Source of the DNA: Mannheimia varigena | Lineage (GTDB): Bacteria > Pseudomonadota > Gammaproteobacteria > Enterobacterales > Pasteurellaceae | DNA: 64,000 bases | Direction of reading: 5' to 3' | Assembly (NCBI RefSeq): GCF_013377235.1 | Contig: NZ_CP016226.1 | Location: 1,674,001-1,738,000, forward strand | In this document: positions 25,018 through 33,363 of the stretch, piece by piece | How the letters are laid out: the number at the start of each line of letters is the position of its first letter | Numbering within the stretch: the stretch's first letter is position 1 | Notes under the pieces: model-generated | What the model was told of the DNA's origin: nothing | Seen by the model: only the letters and a program-made list of their open reading frames with translations | Databases searched by the model: none | Program-made: the position numbers and the translations under genes

Positions 25018-26448
25018 ATGCACATTTTCAATACCGGCAAATACAAAAGCCTACACGCTCAAAGCGAGGGCGAATTAAATACCATTCGCCAAACTGTACT
25101 CTCTGATCTTGATTTCTACCCAACTTACCATCTTGCCCCAGAAACTGGCTTATTTAATGACCCAAACGGCTTAATTTTCGATGGCAAGAACTACCACATC
25201 TTTGCTCAATGGTTTCCTTACGGTGCATTGCACGGAATGAAGCATTGGCAGCATTTTATGACCGAAGATTTTCAAACCTTTCAGAAAGGAGAGTTGTTAA
25301 TTCCTGATGAATTGTTTGAATCGCATGGTTGCTATTCGGGTGGAGCTATTTTATGGCAAGGTAAAATTGTTGCTTTCTATACGGGCAATACTCGCCGTCC
25401 TTCTGATAACGCTCGAGTTCCACATCAAAATATTGCAATTTTTGATACCTCCGGTAAATTGTTGGAAAAACGTTGCGTTATTGACCAAGCTCCAGCGGGT
25501 TACACCGAACACGTTCGTGATCCGAAACCTTATATTACCGCTGAAGGGAAGATCCGCTTTGTGCTTGGGGCTCAGCGTGAAAATTTAACCGGTACGGCGT
25601 TAATTTATGAAATGGATGATCTAGATGACACACCTCGTTTAATCTCCGAGCTTGCAGTGAATGACTTTGATAATAGCAATGTGTTTATGTGGGAATGTCC
25701 GGATCTGTTTAGACTTGGTGGAAAAGATCTGTTTGTGTGGTCGCCACAGGGTAAATTGCGTGAAAACCATCAATTTCAAAATAACTACCACGCCACTTAT
25801 GCGGTAGGGCAGCTAAATGGTAATAGCCTCAACGCGGAGCATATTGAAGAGTTAGATTATGGCTTTGATTTTTATGCCCCACAAACGGTGGAAAATTCGG
25901 ATCGCATTATGTTTGGTTGGGTTGGTTTGCCTGATCTCACTTATCCAACCGACAAATACCAATGGCATTCAATGCTGACAATACCTCGCAAGCTTTCCTT
26001 AAAAAATGGCAAAGTGGTGCAACAACCAATTGTGAATTTAGATGAGCAACAAGCGGTCGAAATTTCAGAAAATTTTGCAATTGATGATTTAGATACTGCT
26101 TATTTGCAAATTTCTGTAGAAAATCAACCGCTTATGTTAGATTTTTTCAGCAATGAAAAAGGGCAAAAGCTCACAATGCGTTTTGAAAACGGCGTGTTTA
26201 GTTTAGATCGCAGCCAAAGTGAGCAAACAGAGTTAATGGAAAAGTTCGGTACGGTTCGCCATTGTAAAATTGAAAAATTAGATACGCTGGATATCTTCTT
26301 TGACCGTTCTGTGGTAGAAATTTTTCTAAATGGGGGCGAAAAAGTGCTGACTTCACGCTTCTTTATTGCCAACCGTGAAAATAGCGTGAAAAGTTCTCGT
26401 GCGGTTTATGCAAAAGTAGCAAAAGTAATACCAATTAGCGTAGAATAA
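25018..26448 (+). CDS. scrB: Sucrose-6-phosphate hydrolase ScrB (GH32)
   Basis: A 476-residue cytoplasmic glycoside hydrolase of family 32 that splits sucrose 6-phosphate into glucose 6-phosphate and fructose. The three catalytic motifs are present: NDPN at 47-50 (nucleophile D48), RDP at 167-169, and ECPD at 226-229 (acid/base E226). A beta-sandwich domain follows. It lies between scrK and scrR. An uptake word is embedded in the coding sequence (26049-26057). Confidence 0.95.
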   Translation: MHIFNTGKYKSLHAQSEGELNTIRQTVLSDLDFYPTYHLAPETGLFNDPNGLIFDGKNYHIFAQWFPYGALHGMKHWQHFMTEDFQTFQKGELLIPDELFESHGCYSGGAILWQGKIVAFYTGNTRRPSDNARVPHQNIAIFDTSGKLLEKRCVIDQAPAGYTEHVRDPKPYITAEGKIRFVLGAQRENLTGTALIYEMDDLDDTPRLISELAVNDFDNSNVFMWECPDLFRLGGKDLFVWSPQGKLRENHQFQNNYHATYAVGQLNGNSLNAEHIEELDYGFDFYAPQTVENSDRIMFGWVGLPDLTYPTDKYQWHSMLTIPRKLSLKNGKVVQQPIVNLDEQQAVEISENFAIDDLDTAYLQISVENQPLMLDFFSNEKGQKLTMRFENGVFSLDRSQSEQTELMEKFGTVRHCKIEKLDTLDIFFDRSVVEIFLNGGEKVLTSRFFIANRENSVKSSRAVYAKVAKVIPISVE

Positions 26449-26493
26449 CATCAAGTTGGCAGGGGTGCCGCTACATTATAAAAAGGAGAAAGT

Positions 26494-27507
26494 GTGAAAA
26501 AACGCTTAACGCTAAGCGATATTGCAAAACTAAGCGGAGTGTCTAAAACCACAGCCAGTATGATTTTAAACGGGCGTGGTAATGATTTTAGAATTAAACC
26601 TGAAACTTGCCAAAAAGTAAAAAATATCGCTCAAAAACATGGCTATCGCGCCAATGTGTATGCAAAATCCTTGCAAGCGCAACGCACGAATGTGATTGGC
26701 TTAGTCATTCCTGATCTCACCAATTATGGCTTTGCATTAACCGCTAAAACGCTAGAAAAATTATGCCGTGATAACAGGCTGCAGCTTGTAATTGCTTGTT
26801 CTGATGACAGCTTTGAAGGGGAGAAAAAAGCGATAGAGCGTTTGTTGGATAGACAGGTAGATTTGCTCATCACAGCTCCCACTCATCACGAACCGAGCTA
26901 CTATAAAAATATTACGCAATACACCCCTATGTTACAGCTAGACCGTTATATTTCCGGGCTAGATGCGCCATCTATTACCAGTAATGATACCGAAACTATC
27001 AGTATGTTAGTGGAAAATATGGTAAGAGCTTATCATCCAAAAGAGTTTTTCTATTTAGGCGGTCAGCTTGCACTTTCTCCTAGCCAAAATCGTTTGAAGG
27101 GCTTTCGTGAAGGATTGATTCAATCACATTTAGACTTCGATGAAAATTGGGTGCTACACAAAGATTACCAACCTGAATCGGGCTATCAGATGTTTTCGCA
27201 AGTTGTGGAAAAGTTAGGACGATTGCCTGAAGCGGTATTTACTGCTTCTTTTACCTTACTTGAAGGGGTAATGCGTTATTTAACCGAACATCGCCAAATG
27301 GATAAACTCTTAACTCAAGAACTTCATTTAGCTACTTTTGACGATCATCATTTATTGAATGCGTTGCCGTTCCATATTCATTCAATTAAACAAGAACACT
27401 CACAGATTGCAGAACAAACATTCGCCTTAATTCAACAAAAATTAGCCCAAAAGAGAGTGGAAAGTGTAAAAGTGAATTGTGAAATTTTATGGCGAAAATC
27501 GATTTAA
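26494..27507 (+). CDS. scrR: LacI-family repressor, probable sucrose operon regulator ScrR
   Basis: A 337-residue DNA-binding protein. The N-terminal helix-turn-helix (LTLSDIAKLSGVSKTTASMI, residues 4-23) and hinge (YAKSLQAQRTNVIGLVIPDL) are of the LacI family; the rest is a periplasmic-binding-like sugar-sensing domain. The start is a GTG with AAGGAG. As the last gene of scrKBR it is the natural candidate to bind the two 18-base palindromes at scrA and scrK, with fructose or a derivative as inducer as in other ScrR proteins. The binding is inferred. Confidence 0.9.
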   Translation: MKKRLTLSDIAKLSGVSKTTASMILNGRGNDFRIKPETCQKVKNIAQKHGYRANVYAKSLQAQRTNVIGLVIPDLTNYGFALTAKTLEKLCRDNRLQLVIACSDDSFEGEKKAIERLLDRQVDLLITAPTHHEPSYYKNITQYTPMLQLDRYISGLDAPSITSNDTETISMLVENMVRAYHPKEFFYLGGQLALSPSQNRLKGFREGLIQSHLDFDENWVLHKDYQPESGYQMFSQVVEKLGRLPEAVFTASFTLLEGVMRYLTEHRQMDKLLTQELHLATFDDHHLLNALPFHIHSIKQEHSQIAEQTFALIQQKLAQKRVESVKVNCEILWRKSI

Positions 27508-27516
27508 GAGGAAGTT

Positions 27517-28014
27517 ATGGCACATTTTTATGAATATCTTGAGTTTAGTAATGATGAAGATCGTGAAAATCAGCTAGAAGTCTATGTTGAAGTAAGGCTA
27601 GAGCCAGAAACGGAAGATAAGCTGAAAGCCCTTAGTGTTCAAGGCGATTGGCTTGTGATGGCAGAACCGCATTGCCCCGATTGTGTGGAAGTGGTTGCGT
27701 ATTTTCAACGTATGGCAAAACTCAATCCCAATATCAAAGTAGAATATATTTCTTGCAAAGAAGCCCAGCAAGAGAAAAAATTCAATAACGATGAACAGCT
27801 ACAAGCGGTCATTTCTGAACAAAAATTTCCCACTATTTTTGATGTGAGTGGCGATAAGACTGAAATTGTTTTATCAGAATTTCCGCAGTTTCTGAAAGTT
27901 AAAATTAACGCTCAACCAGAAAAAACTGATGAATTAATCGCGGATTTCCGAATGGGAAAATTAGGAAAAGAGGTTGAGAAAGAATTGTTGGCGGTTTTAA
28001 CCAAAGTTAAATAA
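27517..28014 (+). CDS. Thioredoxin family protein with CPDC site
   Basis: A 165-residue protein with a thioredoxin-like core containing CPDC at residues 53-56 after DWLVMAEPH, and a cis-proline (KFPTIFD). No signal peptide is visible, so it is probably cytoplasmic. It starts 9 bases after scrR with a GAGGAAG ribosome site, so it may be co-transcribed with the sucrose genes, though no sucrose role is expected. Close relatives are uncharacterised. Confidence 0.8.
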   Translation: MAHFYEYLEFSNDEDRENQLEVYVEVRLEPETEDKLKALSVQGDWLVMAEPHCPDCVEVVAYFQRMAKLNPNIKVEYISCKEAQQEKKFNNDEQLQAVISEQKFPTIFDVSGDKTEIVLSEFPQFLKVKINAQPEKTDELIADFRMGKLGKEVEKELLAVLTKVK

Positions 28015-28115
28015 TTACCTAAATTCCTCCAACCATAATTGCAGAACCTACCTAATTTCTGTATAATCTGCAATCTTTTTATGAATAAAAATGAATATAT
28101 CTTTGGAGTAAATTT

Positions 28116-28397
28116 ATGGCTCGTGTAACCGTACAAGAAGCAGCGGAGAAAATTGGCAACCGTTTTGATTTAATCTTAATTGCTGCACGTCGTGCAAGAC
28201 AATTACAACTTCACACGCGTGAGCCACTTGTGCCTGAAGAAAATGATAAACCAACCGTTATTGCATTGCGTGAAATTGAAGAAGGTTTAATTACTACTGA
28301 TATTATGGATCAGTTAGAAAACCACGAGTCTATTAAACAAGAAGCGGCAGAGCAAGAAGCGATTTCGTTTTTAACTGAAATGAGTAACGAAGCGTAA
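28116..28397 (+). CDS. rpoZ: RNA polymerase omega subunit
   Basis: A 93-residue subunit that helps fold beta-prime and, with DksA, forms part of the ppGpp-binding sites on RNA polymerase. The start MARVTVQEAAEKIGNRFDLI and the following RRARQLQ are conserved. It lies ahead of spoT, as in most gammaproteobacteria. A long-range hairpin (AATGGGCAA at about 28419 with TTGTCCATT) separates the two genes. Confidence 0.97.
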   Translation: MARVTVQEAAEKIGNRFDLILIAARRARQLQLHTREPLVPEENDKPTVIALREIEEGLITTDIMDQLENHESIKQEAAEQEAISFLTEMSNEA

Positions 28398-28503
28398 TTT
28401 TATTTTTCGTCAAGAGAGAATGGGCAATTGGGTCTGCAAGCGGTAGGATTTTCCTAAAAATTTGCAAATTCGTTGTCCATTTTTATTTCTGTTGAGGTAT
28501 AAC

Positions 28504-30618
28504 GTGTATCTTTTTGAACCTTTAGATCTAATTATTCAAGGCTACCTACCACCAGAACAAATTGAACGTGTTAAACGTGCTTATGTGATTGCACGAGATG
28601 CTCATGAGGGGCAAACACGCTCAAGCGGAGAGCCTTACATCACACACCCAGTTGCGGTAGCTTCTATCATTGCTGAGATGAAATTAGATCACGAAGCGGT
28701 AATTGCAGCTCTACTGCACGATGTTATTGAAGATACGCCTTACACCGAAGAAGAACTTGCAGCTGAATTTGGACAGAGCGTTGCTGATATTGTGCAGGGC
28801 GTTTCTAAGCTCGATAAGTTGAAGTTCCGTACCCGCCAAGAAGCCGAAGTGGCAAATTTCCGCAAAATGATTTTGGCGATGACGAAAGATATTCGTGTTG
28901 TTTTGATAAAACTCGCCGACCGTACTCACAATATGCGAACCTTAGGTTCACTTCGTCCCGACAAACGCCGCCGTATTGCAAAAGAAACATTGGAAATTTA
29001 CAGCCCGTTAGCCCATCGTTTAGGTATTGAGCATATTAAAAATGAGCTAGAAGATCTAGGCTTTGAGGCAATGCACCCGCAACGTTATCGCGTATTAAAA
29101 ATGGCAATTGCGAGTGCCAGAGGTCATCGTAAAGAGCTTATTCAACGCATTGCAGATGATATTAAGGGGCGTTTAGAGGATGTGAAAATTGAAGCTCGAG
29201 TTTATGGGCGTGAAAAGCATCTCTATTCGATTTATCAAAAAATGCGCCAGAAAGATCAGCATTTTCATTCCATTTTAGATATTTACGCTTTCCGTGTGGT
29301 AGTTGGGAATGTGGATAATTGCTATCGCGTATTGGGACAGATGCATGCATTATATAAACCTCGTCCGAAGCGTGTGAAAGATTATATTGCAGTGCCGAAA
29401 CCAAATGGCTATCAATCATTACATACTTCAATGATTGGCCCACACGGTGTGCCGGTTGAGGTGCAAATTCGTACCGAAGATATGGATAAAATGGCGGATA
29501 TGGGAGTTACTGCTCATTGGCGCTATAAAGAGGGCGAAAGTCCGCACAATACCACTATGCAGTTGAAAGCACAGCAGTGGTTACAAAGTATTGTTGAATT
29601 GCAAAACAGTGCGGGCAACTCAGCAGAGTTTATTGATAGCGTAAAATCTGATCTTTTCTCTGATGATATTTTCGTATTTACTCCAAAAGGACGTATTGTG
29701 GAACTGCCTGCGAATGCAACAGCGATTGATTTTGCCTACGCCGTTCACTCAGGTATTGGCGATCGTTGTGTTGGTGCACTTGTAGATCGAAATCCATATC
29801 CACTCACTGAGCCTTTACGGACAGGACAGACGATTGAAATTATTACCGAGCAGGGCAAACGACCGAAAGCTTCTTGGCTGAACTTTGTGGTAACGGGTAA
29901 GGCTCGTGCGAAAATTCGTCAGTTCCTCAAAAATCAAGAACACGATGAAGCCATTGAATTAGGCAAACGTCAATTAGTCCGTGTGATGAATTTGAATTCG
30001 ATTGATGAACTTAAACCAGAAGTCATTCAGCCTGTATTAGATGAGCTACGCTTAGCTACTTTTGATGATTTGTTAGCTGAAATTGGACTGGGTAATCAGA
30101 TGAGTAGCGTGATCGCACAACGCTTATCTGGCGAAACATTGCAAATTGATACGGATGGCAACCCAGAAAATAACCAACCGATAAAAATTGAAGGTGTGGA
30201 AAATCATCTTATCAGTTTCGCAAAATGCTGTTTACCGATACCGGGCGATGACATTATTGCTTACGTGAGTTCAGGCAAAGGCTTGGTTATTCACAATACT
30301 TGTTGTGCAAATGTGAAAGATTACGCTATCGATCAAAGCCATTATCTACCTGTAATGTGGGAAGTTGCGAAAGAAAAAGCTATCAAGTTTGAAACTGAGA
30401 TTGTGTTAGATATTATGAATGAGCCAGGTGTGTTGGCAGCCATTACTTCAACCTTTGCGAAGATGGACAGCAACATCGGTAGCATTCATAGTGAAGCAAG
30501 AGAGGGCAATGTCTATCAAGTGATATTCCAAATCTCCGTTATCGACAAAGCTCATTTTGAGGCGATTTTACGCAAACTTTCCAGCATTAATGGCGTGGTA
30601 AAAGTGGCTCGCAAATAG
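28504..30618 (+). CDS. spoT: Bifunctional (p)ppGpp synthetase/hydrolase SpoT
   Basis: A 704-residue cytoplasmic stringent-response enzyme. In order: HD hydrolase domain (HD at 72-73 in LLHDVIEDT, so hydrolase is intact), RelA/SpoT synthetase domain (about 235-345), TGS domain (about 385-445) and a C-terminal ACT domain. The start is a GTG (MYLFEPLD, matching E. coli MYLFESLN) with TGAGG upstream; a longer frame begins at 28462 but is not conserved. It follows rpoZ as usual. Confidence 0.95.
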   Translation: MYLFEPLDLIIQGYLPPEQIERVKRAYVIARDAHEGQTRSSGEPYITHPVAVASIIAEMKLDHEAVIAALLHDVIEDTPYTEEELAAEFGQSVADIVQGVSKLDKLKFRTRQEAEVANFRKMILAMTKDIRVVLIKLADRTHNMRTLGSLRPDKRRRIAKETLEIYSPLAHRLGIEHIKNELEDLGFEAMHPQRYRVLKMAIASARGHRKELIQRIADDIKGRLEDVKIEARVYGREKHLYSIYQKMRQKDQHFHSILDIYAFRVVVGNVDNCYRVLGQMHALYKPRPKRVKDYIAVPKPNGYQSLHTSMIGPHGVPVEVQIRTEDMDKMADMGVTAHWRYKEGESPHNTTMQLKAQQWLQSIVELQNSAGNSAEFIDSVKSDLFSDDIFVFTPKGRIVELPANATAIDFAYAVHSGIGDRCVGALVDRNPYPLTEPLRTGQTIEIITEQGKRPKASWLNFVVTGKARAKIRQFLKNQEHDEAIELGKRQLVRVMNLNSIDELKPEVIQPVLDELRLATFDDLLAEIGLGNQMSSVIAQRLSGETLQIDTDGNPENNQPIKIEGVENHLISFAKCCLPIPGDDIIAYVSSGKGLVIHNTCCANVKDYAIDQSHYLPVMWEVAKEKAIKFETEIVLDIMNEPGVLAAITSTFAKMDSNIGSIHSEAREGNVYQVIFQISVIDKAHFEAILRKLSSINGVVKVARK

Positions 30619-30633
30619 ATAATAAGCTAAGTA

Positions 30634-30670
30634 ACAAGCGGTTAAATTTTATGAAAATTTAACCGCTTGT
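30634..30670. terminator. Bidirectional terminator between spoT and hemH made of paired uptake sequences
   Basis: ACAAGCGGTTAAATTTT and AAAATTTAACCGCTTGT are perfect 17-base arms with a 3-base loop, between converging genes. Confidence 0.9.
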
Positions 30671-30686
30671 ATTTTATTTCTATTTC

Positions 30687-31646
30687 TTACATTTTTGCTT
30701 CAATCAATTTCACTAAAGCTCTAATGTGATCGCCATTTGCATTTAATGCAGGAATGTAACGATAAGATTCTCCGCCTGCGTGTTCAAAATTCTCACGGTT
30801 TTCTTCTGCAATTTCTTCCAATGTTTCTAAGCAATCTGCTGAAAAGCCCGGACATACTACAGCCACTTTTTTCACACCTTTTTGTGGGAAGTTTTCAAGA
30901 GTTTCATCAGTATAAGGCTGTAACCATTCTTCATCGCCAAAACGTGATTGGAAAGATAAAAGCCATCTATGCTTTGGTAAACCTAATTTTTCTGCAACTA
31001 ATTCAGCGGTTTCATAACAATGTCTGGAGTAAAAGTCGCCCTCATCTTCATAACGTTTTGGAATGCCGTGAAAAGAGAAGAGTAACAGCTCATCTTGTTC
31101 AATCTGTATAGAATTCGCTAAGGCTTGAATATAAAGTGGATCGTTGTGATAGCTATGAATAAAATCAAACGGCACAATTTTACGTTGTGATTTTAAACCG
31201 TTTGCGAAAGCATCAAATACCGACGCAGTTGTCGTGCTGCTATACTGTGGATAAAGAGGAAGCACGATAATTCGCTCAACGCCTTGTTTGATTAAGTTGT
31301 CTGTCGCACTTTCGATGCTTGGATTACCGTAAGACATCCCCAATTCCACCACTACATTTTTACCTTTTGCATCAAAATAACGTTGAACGGAACGTTGTTG
31401 CTCACGAGAAATAACTAATAACGGCGAGCCTTCTTCACTCCAAACCGATTGGTATAATTTTGCAACTTTTGGCGAGCGTTTTGGTAACACTATAAAATTT
31501 AAAATCGCCTGCCATTTCACTTTAGGTAAGTCGATAACACGAGGATCGCTTAAAAATTGTTTTAAATAACGCTTAACGGCAGGGGCTGTAGGCTCATCTG
31601 GTGTGCCTAAATTGGCTAACAAAATACCGATTTTTTGCTGGTTCAT
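30687..31646 (-). CDS. hemH: Ferrochelatase
   Basis: A 319-residue enzyme that inserts Fe2+ into protoporphyrin IX, the last step of haem synthesis. Conserved stretches are GILLANLGTPD at the start, LPLYPQYSSTTTASVFD, and LLLFSFHGIPKRY with the catalytic histidine, followed by LSFQSRFG and VVCPGFSADCLETLEEI. It is membrane-associated in family members. It stands alone, convergent with spoT and divergent from rpmH. Confidence 0.96.
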   Translation of the reverse strand: MNQQKIGILLANLGTPDEPTAPAVKRYLKQFLSDPRVIDLPKVKWQAILNFIVLPKRSPKVAKLYQSVWSEEGSPLLVISREQQRSVQRYFDAKGKNVVVELGMSYGNPSIESATDNLIKQGVERIIVLPLYPQYSSTTTASVFDAFANGLKSQRKIVPFDFIHSYHNDPLYIQALANSIQIEQDELLLFSFHGIPKRYEDEGDFYSRHCYETAELVAEKLGLPKHRWLLSFQSRFGDEEWLQPYTDETLENFPQKGVKKVAVVCPGFSADCLETLEEIAEENRENFEHAGGESYRYIPALNANGDHIRALVKLIEAKM

Positions 31647-31723
31647 AGTATATTCCCAAAATTTATAACTAAATGAGTATGAAGCGATTATGCCATAAAG
31701 AAATATAAATTTCTGCGATTATT

Positions 31724-31732
31724 ACAAGCGGT
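31724..31732 (+). repeat. DNA uptake signal sequence
   Basis: ACAAGCGGTCGTATTTT in the hemH-rpmH gap; the last perfect copy before a stretch of about 16.8 kb with none. Confidence 0.8.
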
Positions 31733-31783
31733 CGTATTTTTCAAAAACTTTGCAAACAATCTGATTTGTACTTAGATTGATTC

Positions 31784-31812
31784 TTGCTTTTTGTTTTGTT
31801 TGCCTGTAGAAT
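31784..31812 (+). promoter_or_regulatory. Promoter of rpmH-rnpA
   Basis: TTGCTT (31784-31789), a 17-base spacer, and TAGAAT (31807-31812), a good sigma-70 promoter about 77 bases ahead of rpmH. Confidence 0.7.
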
Positions 31813-31888
31813 TGCAACTCTTTTTTATGGTCCTTGTTTGGCAGAAACATTTTGTATGCCAACTTTTTAAATATTTAGGTAGATAGCA

Positions 31889-32023
31889 ATGAAACGTACA
31901 TTTCAACCATCAGTATTAAAACGTGCTCGTACACACGGTTTCCGTGCTCGTATGGCTACTAAAAACGGTCGTCAAGTATTAGCACGTCGTCGTGCTAAAG
32001 GTCGTAAATCTTTATCTGCATAA
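31889..32023 (+). CDS. rpmH: 50S ribosomal protein L34
   Basis: A 44-residue, very basic ribosomal protein with the sequence MKRTFQPSVLKRARTHGFR at the start and LARRRAKGRKSLSA at the end, matching L34 throughout. It precedes rnpA by 35 bases in the almost universal rpmH-rnpA-yidD order. dnaA, often divergent upstream, is not here; hemH is. Confidence 0.97.
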   Translation: MKRTFQPSVLKRARTHGFRARMATKNGRQVLARRRAKGRKSLSA

Positions 32024-32058
32024 TTGCAGAATCAGCCAAAACACCTTTCTAATTAAGT

Positions 32059-32445
32059 GTGAAGAAGCTAAATTTTTCTCGGGAGCTGCGTTTGTTAGCT
32101 CCCGTTCAATTTAAAGCGGTGTTTGAAGAACCGCTTCGAGCCAGCACTCCTCAAATGACCCTTCTTGCGAGAGAGAATACAGTAGATAATCCTCGTCTCG
32201 GTTTAACTGTTGCTAAAAAACATCTAAAACGAGCTCACGATCGCAATCGTATTAAACGCATTGTGAGAGAAAGTTTTCGCCTAAAACAGCACGAATTACC
32301 CAATTTTGATTTTGTGTTTGTGGCAAAAGGTGGAATTGGCAAATTAGACAACGCAACGCTTTTCGATACTCTGGAAAAATTATGGGCAAGACATATCCGT
32401 CTGAGCAAAAAGCCAACTCAAAGCAATCATCAGAGCAACCAATAA
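32059..32445 (+). CDS. rnpA: Ribonuclease P protein component
   Basis: A 128-residue protein subunit of RNase P, which trims tRNA 5' ends. The RNR-type RNA-binding motif is visible (LKRAHDRNRIKRIVRESFR, about residues 55-73). The start is a GTG. It overlaps the start of yidD by 64 bases, an arrangement common in gammaproteobacteria. Confidence 0.95.
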   Translation: MKKLNFSRELRLLAPVQFKAVFEEPLRASTPQMTLLARENTVDNPRLGLTVAKKHLKRAHDRNRIKRIVRESFRLKQHELPNFDFVFVAKGGIGKLDNATLFDTLEKLWARHIRLSKKPTQSNHQSNQ

Positions 32446-32720
32446 GCAAGCCAAAACGCATCAGTTTATTGGCAAGATTACTCTTGCTTCCCATCTATTT
32501 CTACCGCTATGCTATCAGCCCGTTGATTGGCCCTCGCTGCCGATTTTATCCGACTTGTTCTACTTATGCGGTGGAAGCGATTAAAATTCACGGAGCAATT
32601 AAAGGTGGGTATCTCGCTTTTAAACGGATTTTACGTTGTAACCCAATGAGTGAAGGTGGGGAAGACCCTGTTCCGCCACGTGAAAGGAAATGTTGTAAAT
32701 GCGAGAGAAATGAAAAATAG
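32382..32720 (+). CDS. yidD: Membrane protein insertion efficiency factor YidD
   Basis: A 112-residue membrane-associated protein that assists YidC. Core motif LIGPRCRFYPTCSTYAVEAI and CNPMSEGGEDPVP are family hallmarks, with a C-terminal cysteine cluster (RKCCKCERN). The N-terminal 25 residues, encoded over the rnpA end, are poorly conserved, but the ATG has GGAAAA upstream. In most relatives yidC and mnmE follow; here a terminator and then erpA on the other strand come next, so gene order is broken at this point. Confidence 0.9.
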   Translation: MGKTYPSEQKANSKQSSEQPISKPKRISLLARLLLLPIYFYRYAISPLIGPRCRFYPTCSTYAVEAIKIHGAIKGGYLAFKRILRCNPMSEGGEDPVPPRERKCCKCERNEK

Positions 32721-32750
32721 CCTAAACTAAAAAGCTAGGCTATTTTACTT
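32715..32750 (+). terminator. Terminator after yidD
   Basis: AAATAGCCTA and TAGGCTATTT with an 11-base loop then TACTTT; the yidD stop codon lies inside the left arm. Confidence 0.85.
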
Positions 32751-32785
32751 TATACAAGCAGTCACAAAAAGTATTGCTTTTTGAA

Positions 32786-32836
32786 CGTTGGCTTTGCCAA
32801 CGGCAGCGAAGCTGTGAACAATCCTACAAGGATTGT
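32786..32836. repeat. Row of three short hairpins between yidD and erpA
   Basis: CGTTGGC-TTT-GCCAACG (7 bp), CAGC-GAA-GCTG (4 bp) and ACAATCC-TACAA-GGATTGT (7 bp) follow each other within 51 bases. This resembles a small interspersed palindromic element. No protein frame explains it. Confidence 0.6.
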
Positions 32837-32854
32837 GAATAACTTTTAGGTAAA

Positions 32855-32880
32855 TTTTACCAATTAGTTTTACCAATTAG
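32855..32880. repeat. Tandem 13-base repeat at the end of erpA
   Basis: TTTTACCAATTAG occurs twice in direct tandem; the erpA stop codon (TAA on the minus strand, 32877-32879) lies in the second copy. It looks like a small duplication. Confidence 0.85.
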
Positions 32881-33218
32881 ATACTAAAGGAAGAACCACA
32901 GCCACAAGTTGAACTTGCATTTGGATTAGTAACCACAAAGCGAGAGCCATCTAACCCTTCGGTATAATCTACCGTACCACCGATTAAATACTGCAAGCTC
33001 ATAGGATCAACCACCAAGCCTACATTTTGGTTCTCAATAGTGAGATCGCCTTCATTTACCTGATCGTCAAAGGTAAACCCATACTGAAACCCACTACAGC
33101 CCCCACCCGTAATATAAACACGCAGACGAAGATTCGGGTTATCTTCGCCCTCAATTAAGGTCTTCACTTTACGAGCTGCTGCATCAGTAAAGATCAAAGG
33201 AATTTGGATATCGCTCAT
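32877..33218 (-). CDS. erpA: Iron-sulfur cluster insertion protein ErpA
   Basis: A 113-residue A-type carrier that delivers [4Fe-4S] clusters to targets such as IspG/IspH. The three ligand cysteines are visible: one in GGGCSGFQYGF and two in TCGCGSSFSI. It faces the O-antigen genes across a 145-base divergent gap. I recall that in Actinobacillus pleuropneumoniae the O-antigen cluster lies between erpA and rpsU, and the layout here is the same. Confidence 0.95.
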   Translation of the reverse strand: MSDIQIPLIFTDAAARKVKTLIEGEDNPNLRLRVYITGGGCSGFQYGFTFDDQVNEGDLTIENQNVGLVVDPMSLQYLIGGTVDYTEGLDGSRFVVTNPNASSTCGCGSSFSI

Positions 33219-33363
33219 TTTGTTTTAGATCAAGGTTTTTGAATGATTGGGTATTATCTAATAATTACATTGCAAGTGCAATCTTAAAAGAGGATAAAGA
33301 TTATCTGCTATTTTCTTAAAATTATGTATAATAGCATCCAAATAGTGATATTTAGGAGAAACT

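Noticed and set aside
33219..33363. JUMPstart/ops element before the O-antigen genes
   Set aside because: No GGCGGTAG or longer JUMPstart-like sequence is present.
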